From Aquatica leii (Eukaryota; Arthropoda; Insecta; Coleoptera; Lampyridae), in contig CM069432.1 in NCBI GenBank assembly GCA_035610365.1, positions 77,194,520 through 77,258,519 on the forward strand: a stretch of 64,000 nucleotides of DNA, read 5' to 3'. A program made the translations under genes and the position numbers. Below the pieces are notes generated by a model. It was not told the origin of the DNA. It was given only the letters and a program-made list of their open reading frames with translations, and made no database searches. Positions 12,233-23,143 of this stretch are shown here, one piece after another (positions within the stretch are counted from its first letter, which is position 1; each line of letters starts with the position of its first letter).

Positions 12233-12892
12233 ATGTTATTAACATTGAACCATCAATCAATGATGCCACAAAATTGGATTCTCACTAAGACAGCGCAGCA
12301 CAGCTCTCACGATTACAATTCAAGTTCAAATGACACTATGAACGATAATGCTTTACGGTTAAATAAGAAACATAGTTCTGCAGATAGTATAACCAAAAAG
12401 GATAAACACCCGAAGTTACTATATAGCGATAAAGTTAAGTCAGGGTATGCTTCATCTCACGACACAGTAGCACAATCCTCTTATCAAGATACAAATTCGT
12501 TTTCTTATGTAACCACAAACTCCGAATCTATGTTAAACAAACGAACTTCTACTGAGAAAAAAAAGTATGCAAATCGACAACCACAAAAATTGATTATCGG
12601 CGATAATCATCATGTTTCTGATGTAAAAACCGTACCTAAAAAGGCCTATCTATTTGTGTCAAGAATCGCTTCTGGTACTTCAACTGTAGCCGTGCATAAC
12701 CTGCTTGAATCTACGTTACCCGACGTCGAATGTGAAGAAATTCAACCCAAAAATCCAACACGCTACGCCTCTTTTAAAGTTACAATTAATCTTAGCAACT
12801 TAGATACAGCAATGGATCCCAAGCTATGGCCCGCTGGTTTCTACGTCACCAGGTTTTTTCACCGAAGTCGAAGACAACCAATAAAGTCCTAA
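12233..12892 (+). CDS. ORF1 (gag-like) of a non-LTR retrotransposon
   Basis: An ATG-initiated frame of 219 residues. The first 130 residues are Ser/Asn/Thr/Lys-rich and low in complexity. The last 90 hold the conserved block AYLFVSRIASGTSTVAVHNL, then RYASFKVTINLSNLD and LWPAGFYVTRFF. From memory this block recurs in ORF1 proteins and replication-like genes of many invertebrate CR1/L2-type elements, where ORF1 is an RNA-binding partner of ORF2; the assignment is by that resemblance. The stop is followed within 3 nt by the ORF2 endonuclease frame, supporting an ORF1-ORF2 bicistronic layout. The frame is uninterrupted although its ORF2 is gutted. No zinc knuckle or PHD finger was seen. Confidence 0.7.
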   Translation: MLLTLNHQSMMPQNWILTKTAQHSSHDYNSSSNDTMNDNALRLNKKHSSADSITKKDKHPKLLYSDKVKSGYASSHDTVAQSSYQDTNSFSYVTTNSESMLNKRTSTEKKKYANRQPQKLIIGDNHHVSDVKTVPKKAYLFVSRIASGTSTVAVHNLLESTLPDVECEEIQPKNPTRYASFKVTINLSNLDTAMDPKLWPAGFYVTRFFHRSRRQPIKS

Positions 12893-12895
12893 AAA

Positions 12896-13664
12896 CTACT
12901 TCATATAAATGTACAGTGCATACGAAATAAATTAGACTTACTAGGAGTGTTTTTAAGTGACAAATATTATGATCTAAATTGTGTTAGTGAACACTGGTTA
13001 TCTCAAACTGATCTTACAAACGGCTTAAAAATTGATGAATACGAGCTAGTGTCTGCATTCTGTCGAAACACACGGGAAAGTTTTTATATTAAGTAAAAAT
13101 AATATAATTGTTAAGGAACTAAACATTGTTAAGTTGATGTCATTAGAATCGCATTTCGGCCAATGATACTGCAATTAATTCTGCGCGTAACCCTATAATA
13201 TCAATGTGGAATATTGTAAATCGATATAGAAAATCTAAGCTGAACACAAAACCCGATATATCTGCAAACGATTTTAATACATATTTTGTAGGACAGACTG
13301 TCCAAATAACAAATAAAACACATAATCATCATAATAAATTAGATCCCATCGATATCTGTAAATTGAAAACGTCTATTTTTGTTTTGGCTTTCGTCTGTCA
13401 TGCAAGAAAAAACATCAATAGTTACACGCAACAATTTGAAATTCACAACCACGACACAAGAGGCAAGGATATGTTACGAATTTCGTACCGACGAATTAAT
13501 AAAACGCTGAATAGCCCTTAAATTTATTCACAAAAATTTTTTAACCGTTTACCTGAATCAATAAAAATTGTACCATACACTTCTTTCAAAAAACGAATCA
13601 AAGATTGTCTTGTACATAACGCCTTCTATTCGTATGAAGAGTTTTTAGACTTTAATATATTGTA
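12896..13664 (+). pseudogene. ORF2 remnant of the same non-LTR element (reverse transcriptase deleted)
   Basis: Three ORF2 pieces are fused. Residues from 12,896 read INVQCIRNKLDLLGVFLSDK and DLNCVSEHWLSQ, the start of an apurinic-type endonuclease with the catalytic E of SEHW kept. From 13,204 a linker piece reads WNIVNRYRKSK and NTYFVGQ, which normally lies just before the reverse transcriptase. From about 13,380 the frame jumps to the C-terminal tail, with RISYRRINKTLNS and then FFNRLPESIK and NAFYSYEEFLDF. The whole catalytic reverse transcriptase is missing, so this copy cannot copy itself. An AATAAA is at 13,724 and an (ATT)n run ends the element. Confidence 0.7.
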
Positions 13665-13733
13665 ATATTATATAATAGCTTTGTATACTGACTTGTGTAA
13701 GCATATTTCTTTTTTGCAAAACATAAATAAACA

Positions 13734-13757
13734 TTATTATTATTATTATTATTTTTT
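13734..13757. repeat. (ATT)n run at the junction of two non-LTR elements
   Basis: Several ATT units lie between the 3' end of the plus-strand element and the 3' end of the minus-strand I-like element. Many I-clade elements end in TAA repeats, which would read ATT/TTA here, so the run may be the tail of either element. Confidence 0.6.
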
Positions 13758-13960
13758 TGTTTGATTTTGAAGACTTCAACTGCCAGGGTTATTTGTCTCC
13801 TTCCTCTTTTGTTTATAAGTTATATTTGCTTCTTTTTAATTTATATTTTATTTGACAATCCAATACATCTTAAAAAATTGAATAAGTTTTTAACTTTGCT
13901 TTCTGATTTTAATATCTCTATCATACTTCCGTTCACATTATATATATATTGCGTAGGTTT

Positions 13961-16900
13961 TTAGTTCCGTTGCAATCTTCTATTATATGTGTTATTGTTA
14001 GATCCATTTGACATTCTAGACATATAGGTTTGGGCATTCCTTCTAATAGATACGAGTGGGTTAGCTTTTTTGTGGCCAATTCTTAATCTCGCTACAATTA
14101 TCGATTCCTTTCTACTTAAATTTAAATGTTTTCTTTTTTCTTTTATAATCGGTATGTGATTCTTCAAGACGTTCGTTTCTGATTCCCATTGTGATTGCAA
14201 TTTTTCTAGGTTTTTATTTCTTAAATGTAGTTTGAGATCTTCTTTGTGTATAGATGCCTCATCAATTATTGGTTTTTTTATTCCGAATGTGGCTGCTTTA
14301 TATGCTCTTTTACTGCCCTCTATGCCTTTATGGCTAGGCACCCACATAAAGATGATTTCTTTCTTACTTATTCTTATTCTCTCGTATATGTCTTGTATAA
14401 GTGGGTGAAATATGTTCTAACAAAACCTCAGAGTTCGAACATATTATAATTCTGTTCCGTGTCTCTCTTTCGACTTTTCGTGTGGCTTGTAATAATGCAT
14501 ATATTTTGGCAGTATGTATACTGGTGATATTATTTAATTTGTTTGATTCGACGACCTCTGATGTTACAACTCCGCAGCCTACACCAAAACAATTTTTTGC
14601 TGCATGCGTATAATAAATGTTTGCGTTATCGTAATGGTCAATTATATTGTTAAATTTTGATTTGTATTCATCAGAGGTAGTATTTTGTTTTGTTAAGATT
14701 TTTAGATCTCTGTTATATTTAATATCGGAGATATCCCACCAAGGTATTTTTGGGTGTACTATGTTTAATACGGGCGAGAGCTTTAGGTTTATATTTCTCG
14801 CCTGTTCTATCGCTCTATTTACTATTGAAGTTTTTGTTGTTTCAATATTTCCTTCGTTGTTATTACAAAAATTGTTGTAACTAAAATGTGATGGAGTACT
14901 TTTAATTTTATTTACATAGCGCAATAGCACTTCAGTGCGACGTAATTCGAGCGGCATAGTTTTTGCTTCACATTGAATGCTAGAAACTGGGCTTGTTGGA
15001 AACGCCCCTATTATATAGCGGATACATTTATTTTGAATGACTTCTAAAGATCTGAGTCGTGATTTAGCTGCCGATCCGTAACATACACTTCCATAATCAA
15101 ATCTTGATAATATCAAACTTTTATATATCATTAACAAGACTTTTCTGTCTGCTCCCCAATTAGTGTTTGCCAAACATTTCACTATTCTCATGGATTTTCG
15201 CGTGTTTGTGATTAGGTGATCGATATGAGACTTCCACGTGAGTAAATGGTCGAACGTAATTCCTAAAAATTTGTGTGAATGTATAGATTCTATAACACTA
15301 TTTTTTAAATAAATTCTTGGTAAGTAATGGGGACGACGATTTCTACAAAAATGTAAACACTTCCTCTTGCTATTCGAAAATTTAAACATAATAGCTTCTG
15401 CTTTTGTCACTTAATTGTTTACCGCGTTTTGCAGCCGTATGTTGTGCGGTGTAGAATTGTTAGACGTGACGTATATTGCTATGTCGTCGACGTACATACA
15501 ACGACCTACAGATGGTTCCAAATTTTCCGTTATATTATTAATGGCTATTGTAAACAGCGTCATGCTAATTGGCGAACCTTGGGGTATTCCGTTCTCCTGT
15601 CTGAACAGCCACGATAAGGAGTTGCCAATTCGTACGTAAAAATTCGTTTCTTTTAGCAAAGATTTTATAAAAAGGCTCATTTTCCCTTTTATTCCCCATT
15701 TATTTAATTGGTCTAATATGCCATATCTCCACACGGTATCATATGCTTTTTCTAAATCGAAAAATATAACAGTTAAATGATTTCTATTTTGGAACGCTTT
15801 TTGTATCTGTGACTGCAATTGTACCGCATGATCGACGGTGGTATGAAACTTTCGGGAACCCGCTTGATGTTTGTCAATTAACCTTTTATTCTCGAGGAGC
15901 CATACCAACCTTTGTCTGCCATTTTTTCTAATACTTATGCCACGCAAGATGTTAAAGAAATGGGTCGGTAGTTGGTTGTAACATGAGGATCTTTCCCTTC
16001 TTTAAGGATTGGCACTATTATTGATGTTCTCCATAGTTGAGGATAGTATCCATTTTGCCAGATTTTGTTGTAAATATTGAGTAAACCATGTAAGCCAGTT
16101 TCTGGTAGGTTTTTCATCATCGAGTATGTGATTTCATCAATACCAGTAGCAGAGTCTTTTGTTTCCTTTAATGCAGAATTAAGTTCTGAGATTTTGAAAG
16201 GTTTGTTATACGGTTCGTTGTCATTGTTTTCTTTAAACTCTATTTCTGCTTCTCTTACATCTTTCAGTGATCGAAATGTTTCATTATAATTATTTGTGCT
16301 ACTAATTTGATTATAATGATTAGCTAGATGGTTTGCTACATCTTTGTGGTTTGTGATGAAATTACCGTTGATCTTAATAACTGGACAACTTGGTGGCCGA
16401 TTTTTCCCTCTTAATGACTTAACTTTTTTTTATATTTCTGAGTTCGTTGTCGTAGACTTCATGCTGCTGACATATTTTTCCCACGATTGTCTTTTTTTAT
16501 TTTATATTAATGTGCGGGCTGTGGCTCGTAGCTTTTTAAATGTTGTTAGGTTTTCTAATGTAGGTTTTTGTTTAAAAAGTTTTAGTGACCGTTTTCGATT
16601 TTGGATGTCTGAGGCAATTTCCTGGTCCCACCATGGTATTGGAGGTTTCTTTAATAGCTCTTTTGTTCTTGGAATTGCCGTTTTTGCAGCGTTGAGTATC
16701 GAAGATGTTAATTTTCCAACCATTTTGTCTATGTCGTCGTTATATTGAGGTATTTTAAAATTTTCTTGGAACTGCTTCCAGTTTGCTTGCTTTGTTTTCC
16801 ACTTTTTTGGCCTGACGGAGCTTTGTTTACCTGATAATGTTGATATAATTATTGGGTAATGATTGCTACCATGCAGGTCTTCCAATATGTTCCAATTTAC

Positions 16901-17490
16901 ATACAATGATAACTGCGGGGAGCATAACGTTAAGTCTATACTCGAAAAGGTTCCAGATTTAGCGGTAAAATGTGTTTCTCTACCATCATTTAATAATAAT
17001 ATGTTTGAATTGTCTAAAAGTTTCTTTACTTTCTTTCCTCTAGCATCTGTTCTCGCCGAGCCCCATGTTGCACTATGAGCGTTAAAATCGCCCATTAGTA
17101 AAAATGGTTCAAGCAGCTGATTTAAAAGGTTTTCTAGTTGTGTTACGCTCCAATTATCATCTGGTAGATATAGACTGCATACAGTAAGTTTTGTTGGTGA
17201 GTTAACGGTTACCCCAACTGCTTGTAGTTGAGAGTGTAAACCCACTTTATTTGTGGCAACATTATCTCGTATCATTAGAGTTTGATTAGAGCTACTCCTC
17301 CTTTAGCGCTTGTTATACGAGAGTCGTCTCGGCGGTAGCACTTATATCCACGCAGAGAAAAATTGCTTCCCGGTGCAAAATGGGTTTCTTGTAGTGCTAA
17401 TATGGAAGGCTCATATTTATCTATTATTATGTTTATTTCAGATAAACTTTTAAAGCATCCATTGCAGTTCCATTGTATTATATTTTCCAT
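13961..17490 (-). pseudogene. ORF2 of the I-like element: endonuclease, reverse transcriptase, RNase H (broken)
   Basis: The endonuclease starts at 17,490 (IIQWNCNG, LALQETH, GDFNAH). Its last catalytic motif reads GSNHYP where SDH is expected. The reverse transcriptase has NYRPISLTS, FFDLEKAYDTVWR, NGIPQGSPISM and MYVDDIAIY, so its catalytic aspartates are kept. The RNase H (about 14,600-13,961) has lost all four carboxylates: YTHAAK for YTDGSK, TAKIY for TAEIY, CSNSE for a DS motif, and GSKRAYKAA where AD is expected. The frame shifts at about 17,275, 15,947 and 14,360, and again between 16,502 and 16,120, with an in-frame stop at 15,411. It is therefore a dead copy. Confidence 0.85.
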
Positions 17491-18104
17491 TGCGGCAGTT
17501 GTTTAAGTAAATAGGAAAATATAAAGTTTTCATTAGATAAATATGATTTTATATATAAATAAATAAATAAATATATAAATAAATAAATATATAAATAAAT
17601 GAATAAATAAATAAATAAATAACGAATAAGTAAAAGACGATAAAAGAACGTATAAAAGACAAACAAGTAAAATGACTAGGTAAATAAATATATAAATAAA
17701 CTATGTAGAGAAAACAAACGTTATACATTGAAGGCAAACAAACATGTATATCACAGATGAGCAAATAATGGCGATTCAACCAGTAAATAGTGTGTATACA
17801 AGACGAAACAACATGTATATCACAGATACGTATACAAATATATACGCAAATAAATACACGAGATATTTGTGGATTACCGAAGTATACATAGACACATGAG
17901 TTATGTGTATATTCAGGACACACGGTATACAGATAGTACGGACAAACATATATATCACAGTCATAGAAATAAATAAATAAATAGATGTTGTAAAAAAGAC
18001 ATACTCTATACGTATAAAACAAACAAACATTTATATCACAGATGTGTACATCAGTAAATAAATAAGATGTACGAAAACTATCGACAGTGTGTGTATAAGA
18101 TCGA
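17491..18104 (-). repeat. repeat-rich spacer between ORF1 and ORF2 of the I-like element
   Basis: Positions 17,540-17,630 are an (AAAT/AATA)n microsatellite. From 17,700 to 18,060 a loose unit ending TATATCACAGA recurs near 17,745, 17,815, 17,950 and 18,030, usually preceded by AAACAAACAT. Open frames here (for example 17,549-18,202, minus strand) are products of the repeats, rich in Tyr, Ile, Phe and Cys, and are not called. Confidence 0.65.
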
Positions 18105-19352
18105 CTAACGTTTATATACGTAAAATTTGTGAAAATGATTAGTGATATGAATGTATCGGGGGTTATTTGTTCTGAGAGTCTCGAGGTTTCCCTTTCGGCC
18201 ATCCTTTTTTTTCCTCACAGCGCTAACCAACATATCTAGTTCATCTTCGTCTCCTGCATCGGATGATGTAATGGAGGGCCTTTCACTTCTTTTTCTTTTT
18301 TCCTGTGTTTCCGCTGTAGATGTTGACAAAGTTTGTGCATTATTTTGATATTGTTGTGGTTTAGGCGCTGGCTCTTGCCATTTTTCCACTGCTGTTACAC
18401 TAGGAAATTTTTTGTTCAGCTCGTTATGAATGGTTTCTGATAATTCTGGTATAACGACCTTTAAAGTTTCTTGCACGATTTGGGTTACATTTGGTGCTAG
18501 TTGATTTTCGATAACCGCTTGCGAGTAACTCCTTGTACTTGTAACTGGTGATGTTTTTAAGAGGTTTTTAGCTTCGAAATAGGAGATTTTGTTTATTGTT
18601 TTAATTTCCTGTATCCTCATCTCTTTTTTGAACTCCGGACATTCTTTGGAACGTGCGGAATGTTCGCCCTCACAATTAACGCATTTTAGCGGTATATCAC
18701 ATGCTTTTCCTTCATGCAAAGGCTTACCACAAACGCATACTTGTAATTTATCGCACCTTGTAGAGGTATGACCAAAAACCTGGCATCTAAAACACCGCAA
18801 AGGTGGGGGAATGTAGGGTCTTACCCTTAAAGAGTATAAACCACCTTTAATGGTAACTGGTAATTTATCTCTTCTGAAAGTTAAAATGTGGTTAGGAGTA
18901 TCTGTAACTTGTCCGTTTCTTCTTGTTTGAATTCTACGAACTTCTACTACATTTTCGTGTGTCAAGCCTTCTTGAATTTCTTGTAATGTGCTATTTAAAA
19001 AATCTACACAATAGACTACCCTTTTACAAAGATTTAGTGTTTTATGCTCTGACACTTTAACGTTTATGTCTCGCATTTTCTCAATTCTCAACAACAGATT
19101 TGATTGTTTCTTTGATGAGCACTCTACTAGTAAACTATTTGACACTTTTTTTACGTTTTTCGTTTCGCCAATAAGACCATATAATTGTTTGGCAATTAAA
19201 AAAAGGACTAACCTTTTCAAAACTGCCTTCCAACCTTTCAACAAGTAGGAACCGGGGAAAATAATCCTCCTTCTCACTGCCCGTTGTTTTTTTCCACACA
19301 GTGGATTTATCCTTTTTTTTTCGAGGTGGGATCCTCGTTCTTTTTCACGCAT
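18105..19352 (-). CDS. ORF1 (gag-like, zinc knuckles) of the I-like element
   Basis: A 415-residue ATG-initiated frame, uninterrupted. The centre holds CFRCQVFGHTSTRC (CX2CX4HX4C), then a second Cys/His cluster CVCGKPLHEGKAC, and CVNCEGEHSARSKEC. Just before lies HILTFRRDKLPVTI and YSLRVRPYIPPPLRC, which fits the RNA-binding domain that precedes the knuckles in I- and jockey-group gag proteins. The C-terminus is basic (RKKKDGRKG). In this family ORF1 coats the element RNA and directs it to the nucleus. Unlike ORF2 it has no visible lesion. ORF2 lies about 600 bp downstream on the same strand. Confidence 0.8.
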   Translation of the reverse strand: MREKERGSHLEKKRINPLCGKKQRAVRRRIIFPGSYLLKGWKAVLKRLVLFLIAKQLYGLIGETKNVKKVSNSLLVECSSKKQSNLLLRIEKMRDINVKVSEHKTLNLCKRVVYCVDFLNSTLQEIQEGLTHENVVEVRRIQTRRNGQVTDTPNHILTFRRDKLPVTIKGGLYSLRVRPYIPPPLRCFRCQVFGHTSTRCDKLQVCVCGKPLHEGKACDIPLKCVNCEGEHSARSKECPEFKKEMRIQEIKTINKISYFEAKNLLKTSPVTSTRSYSQAVIENQLAPNVTQIVQETLKVVIPELSETIHNELNKKFPSVTAVEKWQEPAPKPQQYQNNAQTLSTSTAETQEKRKRSERPSITSSDAGDEDELDMLVSAVRKKKDGRKGNLETLRTNNPRYIHITNHFHKFYVYKR

Positions 19353-19714
19353 GGTAGTGTGGCTCCAAAAGGATGGGGAGTGCCACTACTTGCACCATCC
19401 TTAGGCAGATTATGCGGGATCCGAAAGGAGTCCTGCCCAGACTCCATCCCGCTCGACAATTCGTCATAAGAGATTATTCATAGAATTGCGTTTTTCGGCT
19501 ACCGCCAGCCCACGGGGATAACAGAAAAGATGAGACACCGACAAACCCCACGTTACTACAGTATCGTAACAATGCCGGTGGGGAGCCGTTCGTGACTCAT
19601 AACGCTGAGCCGCCTACTGCTGTGGGAACCCCTCGGCACGGAAAACTTCTTGAGTTGAGGATTTTGGATTCAGGGTTTACTCCCCTAGATCCGTCGCCTT
19701 TTGCATAAACAGGG
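19353..19714 (-). other. 5' UTR of the I-like element, proximal part
   Basis: GC-richer than the surroundings and without a reading frame of note. It continues on the far side of the inserted LTR element at 28,410-28,499. The 4-bp duplication AGGG at 19,711-19,714 and 28,410-28,413 marks the insertion. Confidence 0.6.
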
Positions 19715-21124
19715 TGTCACGGTAATTTTCATTACGTACGCCTTTGTTGTTACGGTTGAAATCTTCATTAGGTACGCCTATGGGTTTTCGACGTGAAATT
19801 AGATTCGAGTTTTGACACCCGCTAACTATCCCTTGCGCATTAGATGTCATTTGGTAGAAAGTCGTGACATGTGGAATATGTAAATGGCCTGTAACTAGTA
19901 AAGATTAATATATCCGTTACCATCGGGGAAATAATGGAAAACCATTTATAATTATTTAATTTCCTAGTTTCGTTAAGACGTTACGGGGTAAGCTAAAGCC
20001 ATCTTTTAATATAAACTCGTTTGTAATTCGTTTTCCTTTTGACAGCCATTTTGCGTACCTTCCTGTTATAACTGTTAGATTCTCGATAAATGGATATCGT
20101 AACTATTATTAACTAAGGCATCACGTTGCCGGACTCGAGCGCTAGCAGAAGGCGATTTCAAGCCGCGCAATTGGGGTCTTCGGAGGCGTTCTGGGCCAAC
20201 TTATACTACACGTGGATGACACGACGTTAATCATATTAATAACCACCTATTTTCGATTCTCACTACATACAGTAATCGATGCACGTTTTGTTTACTTTTG
20301 AGATATATTTCATGAATTATTTAATATAAAATTGTTTTAGCTGAACGATCTTTGTGAGTTGGGGATTGTGACACGATTCGTATTAATCTTTTATTGCAGG
20401 CCACTGAAGAAGAAAAACGTTTTTCTTCCGGCAAGTGGGTACTGGAGTTCGGTGAGTGCTTTGAATTTACTTTACATATCGTGGTCACGTACAATTACTC
20501 ACGAACTGTGGGACTTCAATTTAACGTTAGTAACTAAGTATAACGCGTAGCTACCATTAGGGTATTTAACTTCAATGAAATAAATGTTTCGCATATTGTA
20601 TGTAGTAGAAAAATATATACCTCGGTTGTTTATAATTGTGTGTGGTGGGTTGCCGATGTTGTAGGCATCGAAATCTTAATTTTTCTTGTTTCTATAATTC
20701 TTTAAACTGACTATTCCGAACTCAAACGTTAATACCGTTATAATTATTTAATGTAAATTTTTCTAGTCTTTAATAACTCCAACTGTGGGGTGTAATGACT
20801 GTTACTTAATACAATTTCAACTGTGATAACTGTTATTGATAGACTGAGGGCGATTAAAGTTGTTAATTCTTTTTCTTGTGTGCTTATTTTTTTTCCTCCG
20901 AACCAGTTTGGGCTACTCGAACAGCTGAGTAGAAGGATTACGAATCTTCAAATATTGTTACAAGTTCTACCCCATTCTGTTGTGAGCAGACAGAAGTAGG
21001 ACTTTGGGAGAAGCTCTGGCGCCCTGAAACATCTTTTATATATATATTTTTTTTGAACCTACCCCCTCTCCGACTATTGAGAGTTTGGCCGTGCAAGGTT
21101 CGTAACCAGCAAAAGCTTGTAACA
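19715..21124 (+). repeat. 5' LTR (1,410 bp)
   Basis: Starts TGTCACGGTAATTTTCATTA and ends GCTTGTAACA. It is almost identical to the 3' LTR once the nested insertion there is removed. Near the start, the segments TTCATTACGTACGCCT and TTCATTAGGTACGCCT form an internal repeat about 50 bp apart. A (TA)n run at 21,036 may serve as a TATA region. Confidence 0.9.
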
Positions 21125-21129
21125 AAATT

Positions 21130-21147
21130 TGGCGCCCAACGTGGGGC
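21130..21147 (+). promoter_or_regulatory. primer binding site, tRNA-Lys type
   Basis: TGGCGCCCAACGTGGGGC lies 5 bp inside the 5' LTR. It is the 18-mer known to be complementary to the 3' end of tRNA-Lys1,2, so reverse transcription would be primed by that tRNA. Confidence 0.85.
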
Positions 21148-21805
21148 CTCGATTCTCTCATATCGAATTCTCATTCTCTATATTTCTTCTAACAATTTGG
21201 TTTAATTGTGATTAGCGTAGGATTACTCATAGGGAACTTCTACTGTTGAATTTCTCTAGACTTAGTGTGTAACAAATTGGCAACCCGACTTTTCGATTCT
21301 TTTTCTTTGAATTTCTCATTCGTTATAATTCTTTCTGCTGTTTAGATTTTTTTTCTCTAATTAGTATAGGATTACTAGCAGGAATAGGTGGTTTATATTG
21401 TTGACTTGCTATCGATTTAGTGTGGGCGATCATAAATTCTTCTAGCTTTATTGATTCTTTTCTTAGTCTTACGTGGGTTCGATTTTACTTTGCTTTCTTT
21501 ACTTAGTTATTGCTACTAGACTGGACGTCTGAGTTACTTCATTAACTTTTACTTTTATTTTTCTTTAGTGCTGCAGTTTGACTGTAGATTAGCACTTTGC
21601 TTACGTTTCTTTTAATCGGACCTTCGTTTTGATTTTTGGATTGACTCGACTACGTCGATTAAGTTGATTTTTTTTCTTATTGGATTACTTACTTGGTAGT
21701 GATACGGCTTACTGTTATTTTGCATTTTTGTCCGGCACGTGGTGACAGATTTTCGCCAAAATTGACTGCTTTGGTTAGTTTCTTGTTTACTTGTTTGTTT
21801 TAGCT
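21148..21805 (+). other. leader between primer binding site and gag of the LTR element
   Basis: T-rich and non-coding. This is where a packaging signal would be expected in a non-autonomous element, but no specific structure was identified. Confidence 0.5.
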
Positions 21806-23143
21806 ATGTATTCTTCAGATGAAGAACCGCCATTTCTTATTTCTTCGGACTCTGATTCCGAAACGAATTTAGGTAATTGGAATGTTACTTTTTCGGGTGA
21901 AGATCCTTCTCTACTTATAGAATTTCTTATTCGTATTGACGAGTTGTGTTTGTCTCGTGGTGTTTCACAACATCAACTTTTTCTTTCAGCTTTTGAAGTT
22001 TTATCTGGCAAAGCCCTTCTTGTTTTTAGGACGAATCGAAGTTCGTTACGTTCGTGGGATGATGTTGCTGCTTTGTTGAAGTCTGAGTTTTTACCTTTAG
22101 ATTATGATGAGCGCTTGATGGATACTATTCGCAGTCGTACGATGGGAGCTAACGAAACCATTGGTACTTACGTTACTTCTATGCGATACCTTTTTCTTCA
22201 GCTAGCTGAACCAGTCTCAGAGCAAATGCAGCTCAAGGTTATTCGTCGGAATTTAACGCCATTCTATCAACTTCCTTTAGCGTTGATGGAAATCAAATCT
22301 ATCGCTGAATTAATATCTTTAGGCAAACGTTTGGAGTCGAACATCAATTCTCGCGATTCTTTCCACTTCTCTACAACGGCGATTGGTGACAAAGTTCAAG
22401 AGCCATCTGTAGTCTTTGCTAATAAGATTTCTACTTCCATCTCTTCTGCTATGCCAGCTACTTGCTCTCTTACTACTTCTCCTCCCAATACTTGTGTTCG
22501 TTGTCGTTCTCAAGGTGATAAGCCTTTACGTACTGTTCGTTCGCTTCTTTCTCTTCCTCCTAATTTCTTTTCAGTTTCTAGGATTATTAGGCCTACTACT
22601 GATCCTTGGTGTTTAGGTATGATATCTAAAGTTACTGCTTCTCCTCGTCGTTTCTCTCGTTGGTGTGTTGTGAAAAATCTTTTATGTAAACGTGTACGCA
22701 TTTCCTCTACTGATCCTTGCGTTTGGAAGTTAGTTGTACCTTCGGACCAGCGCAAGCAACTGATTCAGGATCACCACATTACATCGAATTGTGATAACCT
22801 CAGTGTTAGGAGTACGTTGGGAGCTCTTCGGTGTCATTTTTACTGGCCTCATATGAGACCTAAGATTGCCGAATTCATACGTCATTGTTCTTGTTCGAAT
22901 TCGCGACGAAGCAAGCCTTTTAGGTCACGTCACATTTTGCCAAGTAGAACGAAGCTTTCCAACACTGATGTCGCTACAAGGTCTACGCGTCTACATAAGG
23001 ACCGTACTATTTCTCCGGGTGTAAAGGCCGCTTCTATTGCTTTTGCATCTTCTTCTTCAGTCGATTCTAATTATTCTTTGTTGTCTCCTTCTTCTAATCG
23101 TTCTCTTCGCTTTCATCGGCGTCGCAAGCGTCGTAAGTGCTAG
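21806..23143 (+). CDS. gag-like protein fused to a degenerate integrase zinc domain
   Basis: About 445 residues without interruption from the ATG at 21,806 (MYSSDEEPPFL). Residues 25-180 resemble a retrotransposon gag capsid domain (FLIRIDELCLSRGV, WDDVAALLKSEFLPLDYDER, GTYVTSMRYLFLQLAEP). After a Ser/Pro linker, residues 310-365 read VPSDQRKQLIQDHH, then LGALRCHFYWPHMRPKIAEF and RHCSC, which is the H2C2 zinc region found at the start of gypsy integrases. The second histidine and the CX2C spacing are not conserved, so zinc binding is doubtful. The tail is Ser/Arg-rich (RFHRRRKRRKC). The joint probably arose from a deletion that removed everything between gag and integrase. The frame staying open suggests the fused protein is useful for packaging, or that the copy is young. 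Confidence 0.75.
   Translation: MYSSDEEPPFLISSDSDSETNLGNWNVTFSGEDPSLLIEFLIRIDELCLSRGVSQHQLFLSAFEVLSGKALLVFRTNRSSLRSWDDVAALLKSEFLPLDYDERLMDTIRSRTMGANETIGTYVTSMRYLFLQLAEPVSEQMQLKVIRRNLTPFYQLPLALMEIKSIAELISLGKRLESNINSRDSFHFSTTAIGDKVQEPSVVFANKISTSISSAMPATCSLTTSPPNTCVRCRSQGDKPLRTVRSLLSLPPNFFSVSRIIRPTTDPWCLGMISKVTASPRRFSRWCVVKNLLCKRVRISSTDPCVWKLVVPSDQRKQLIQDHHITSNCDNLSVRSTLGALRCHFYWPHMRPKIAEFIRHCSCSNSRRSKPFRSRHILPSRTKLSNTDVATRSTRLHKDRTISPGVKAASIAFASSSSVDSNYSLLSPSSNRSLRFHRRRKRRKC

Noticed and set aside
17549-18202. 217-residue minus-strand frame rich in Tyr, Ile and Phe
   Set aside because: It consists of the microsatellite and TATATCACAGA-type repeats between ORF1 and ORF2 and has no domain.
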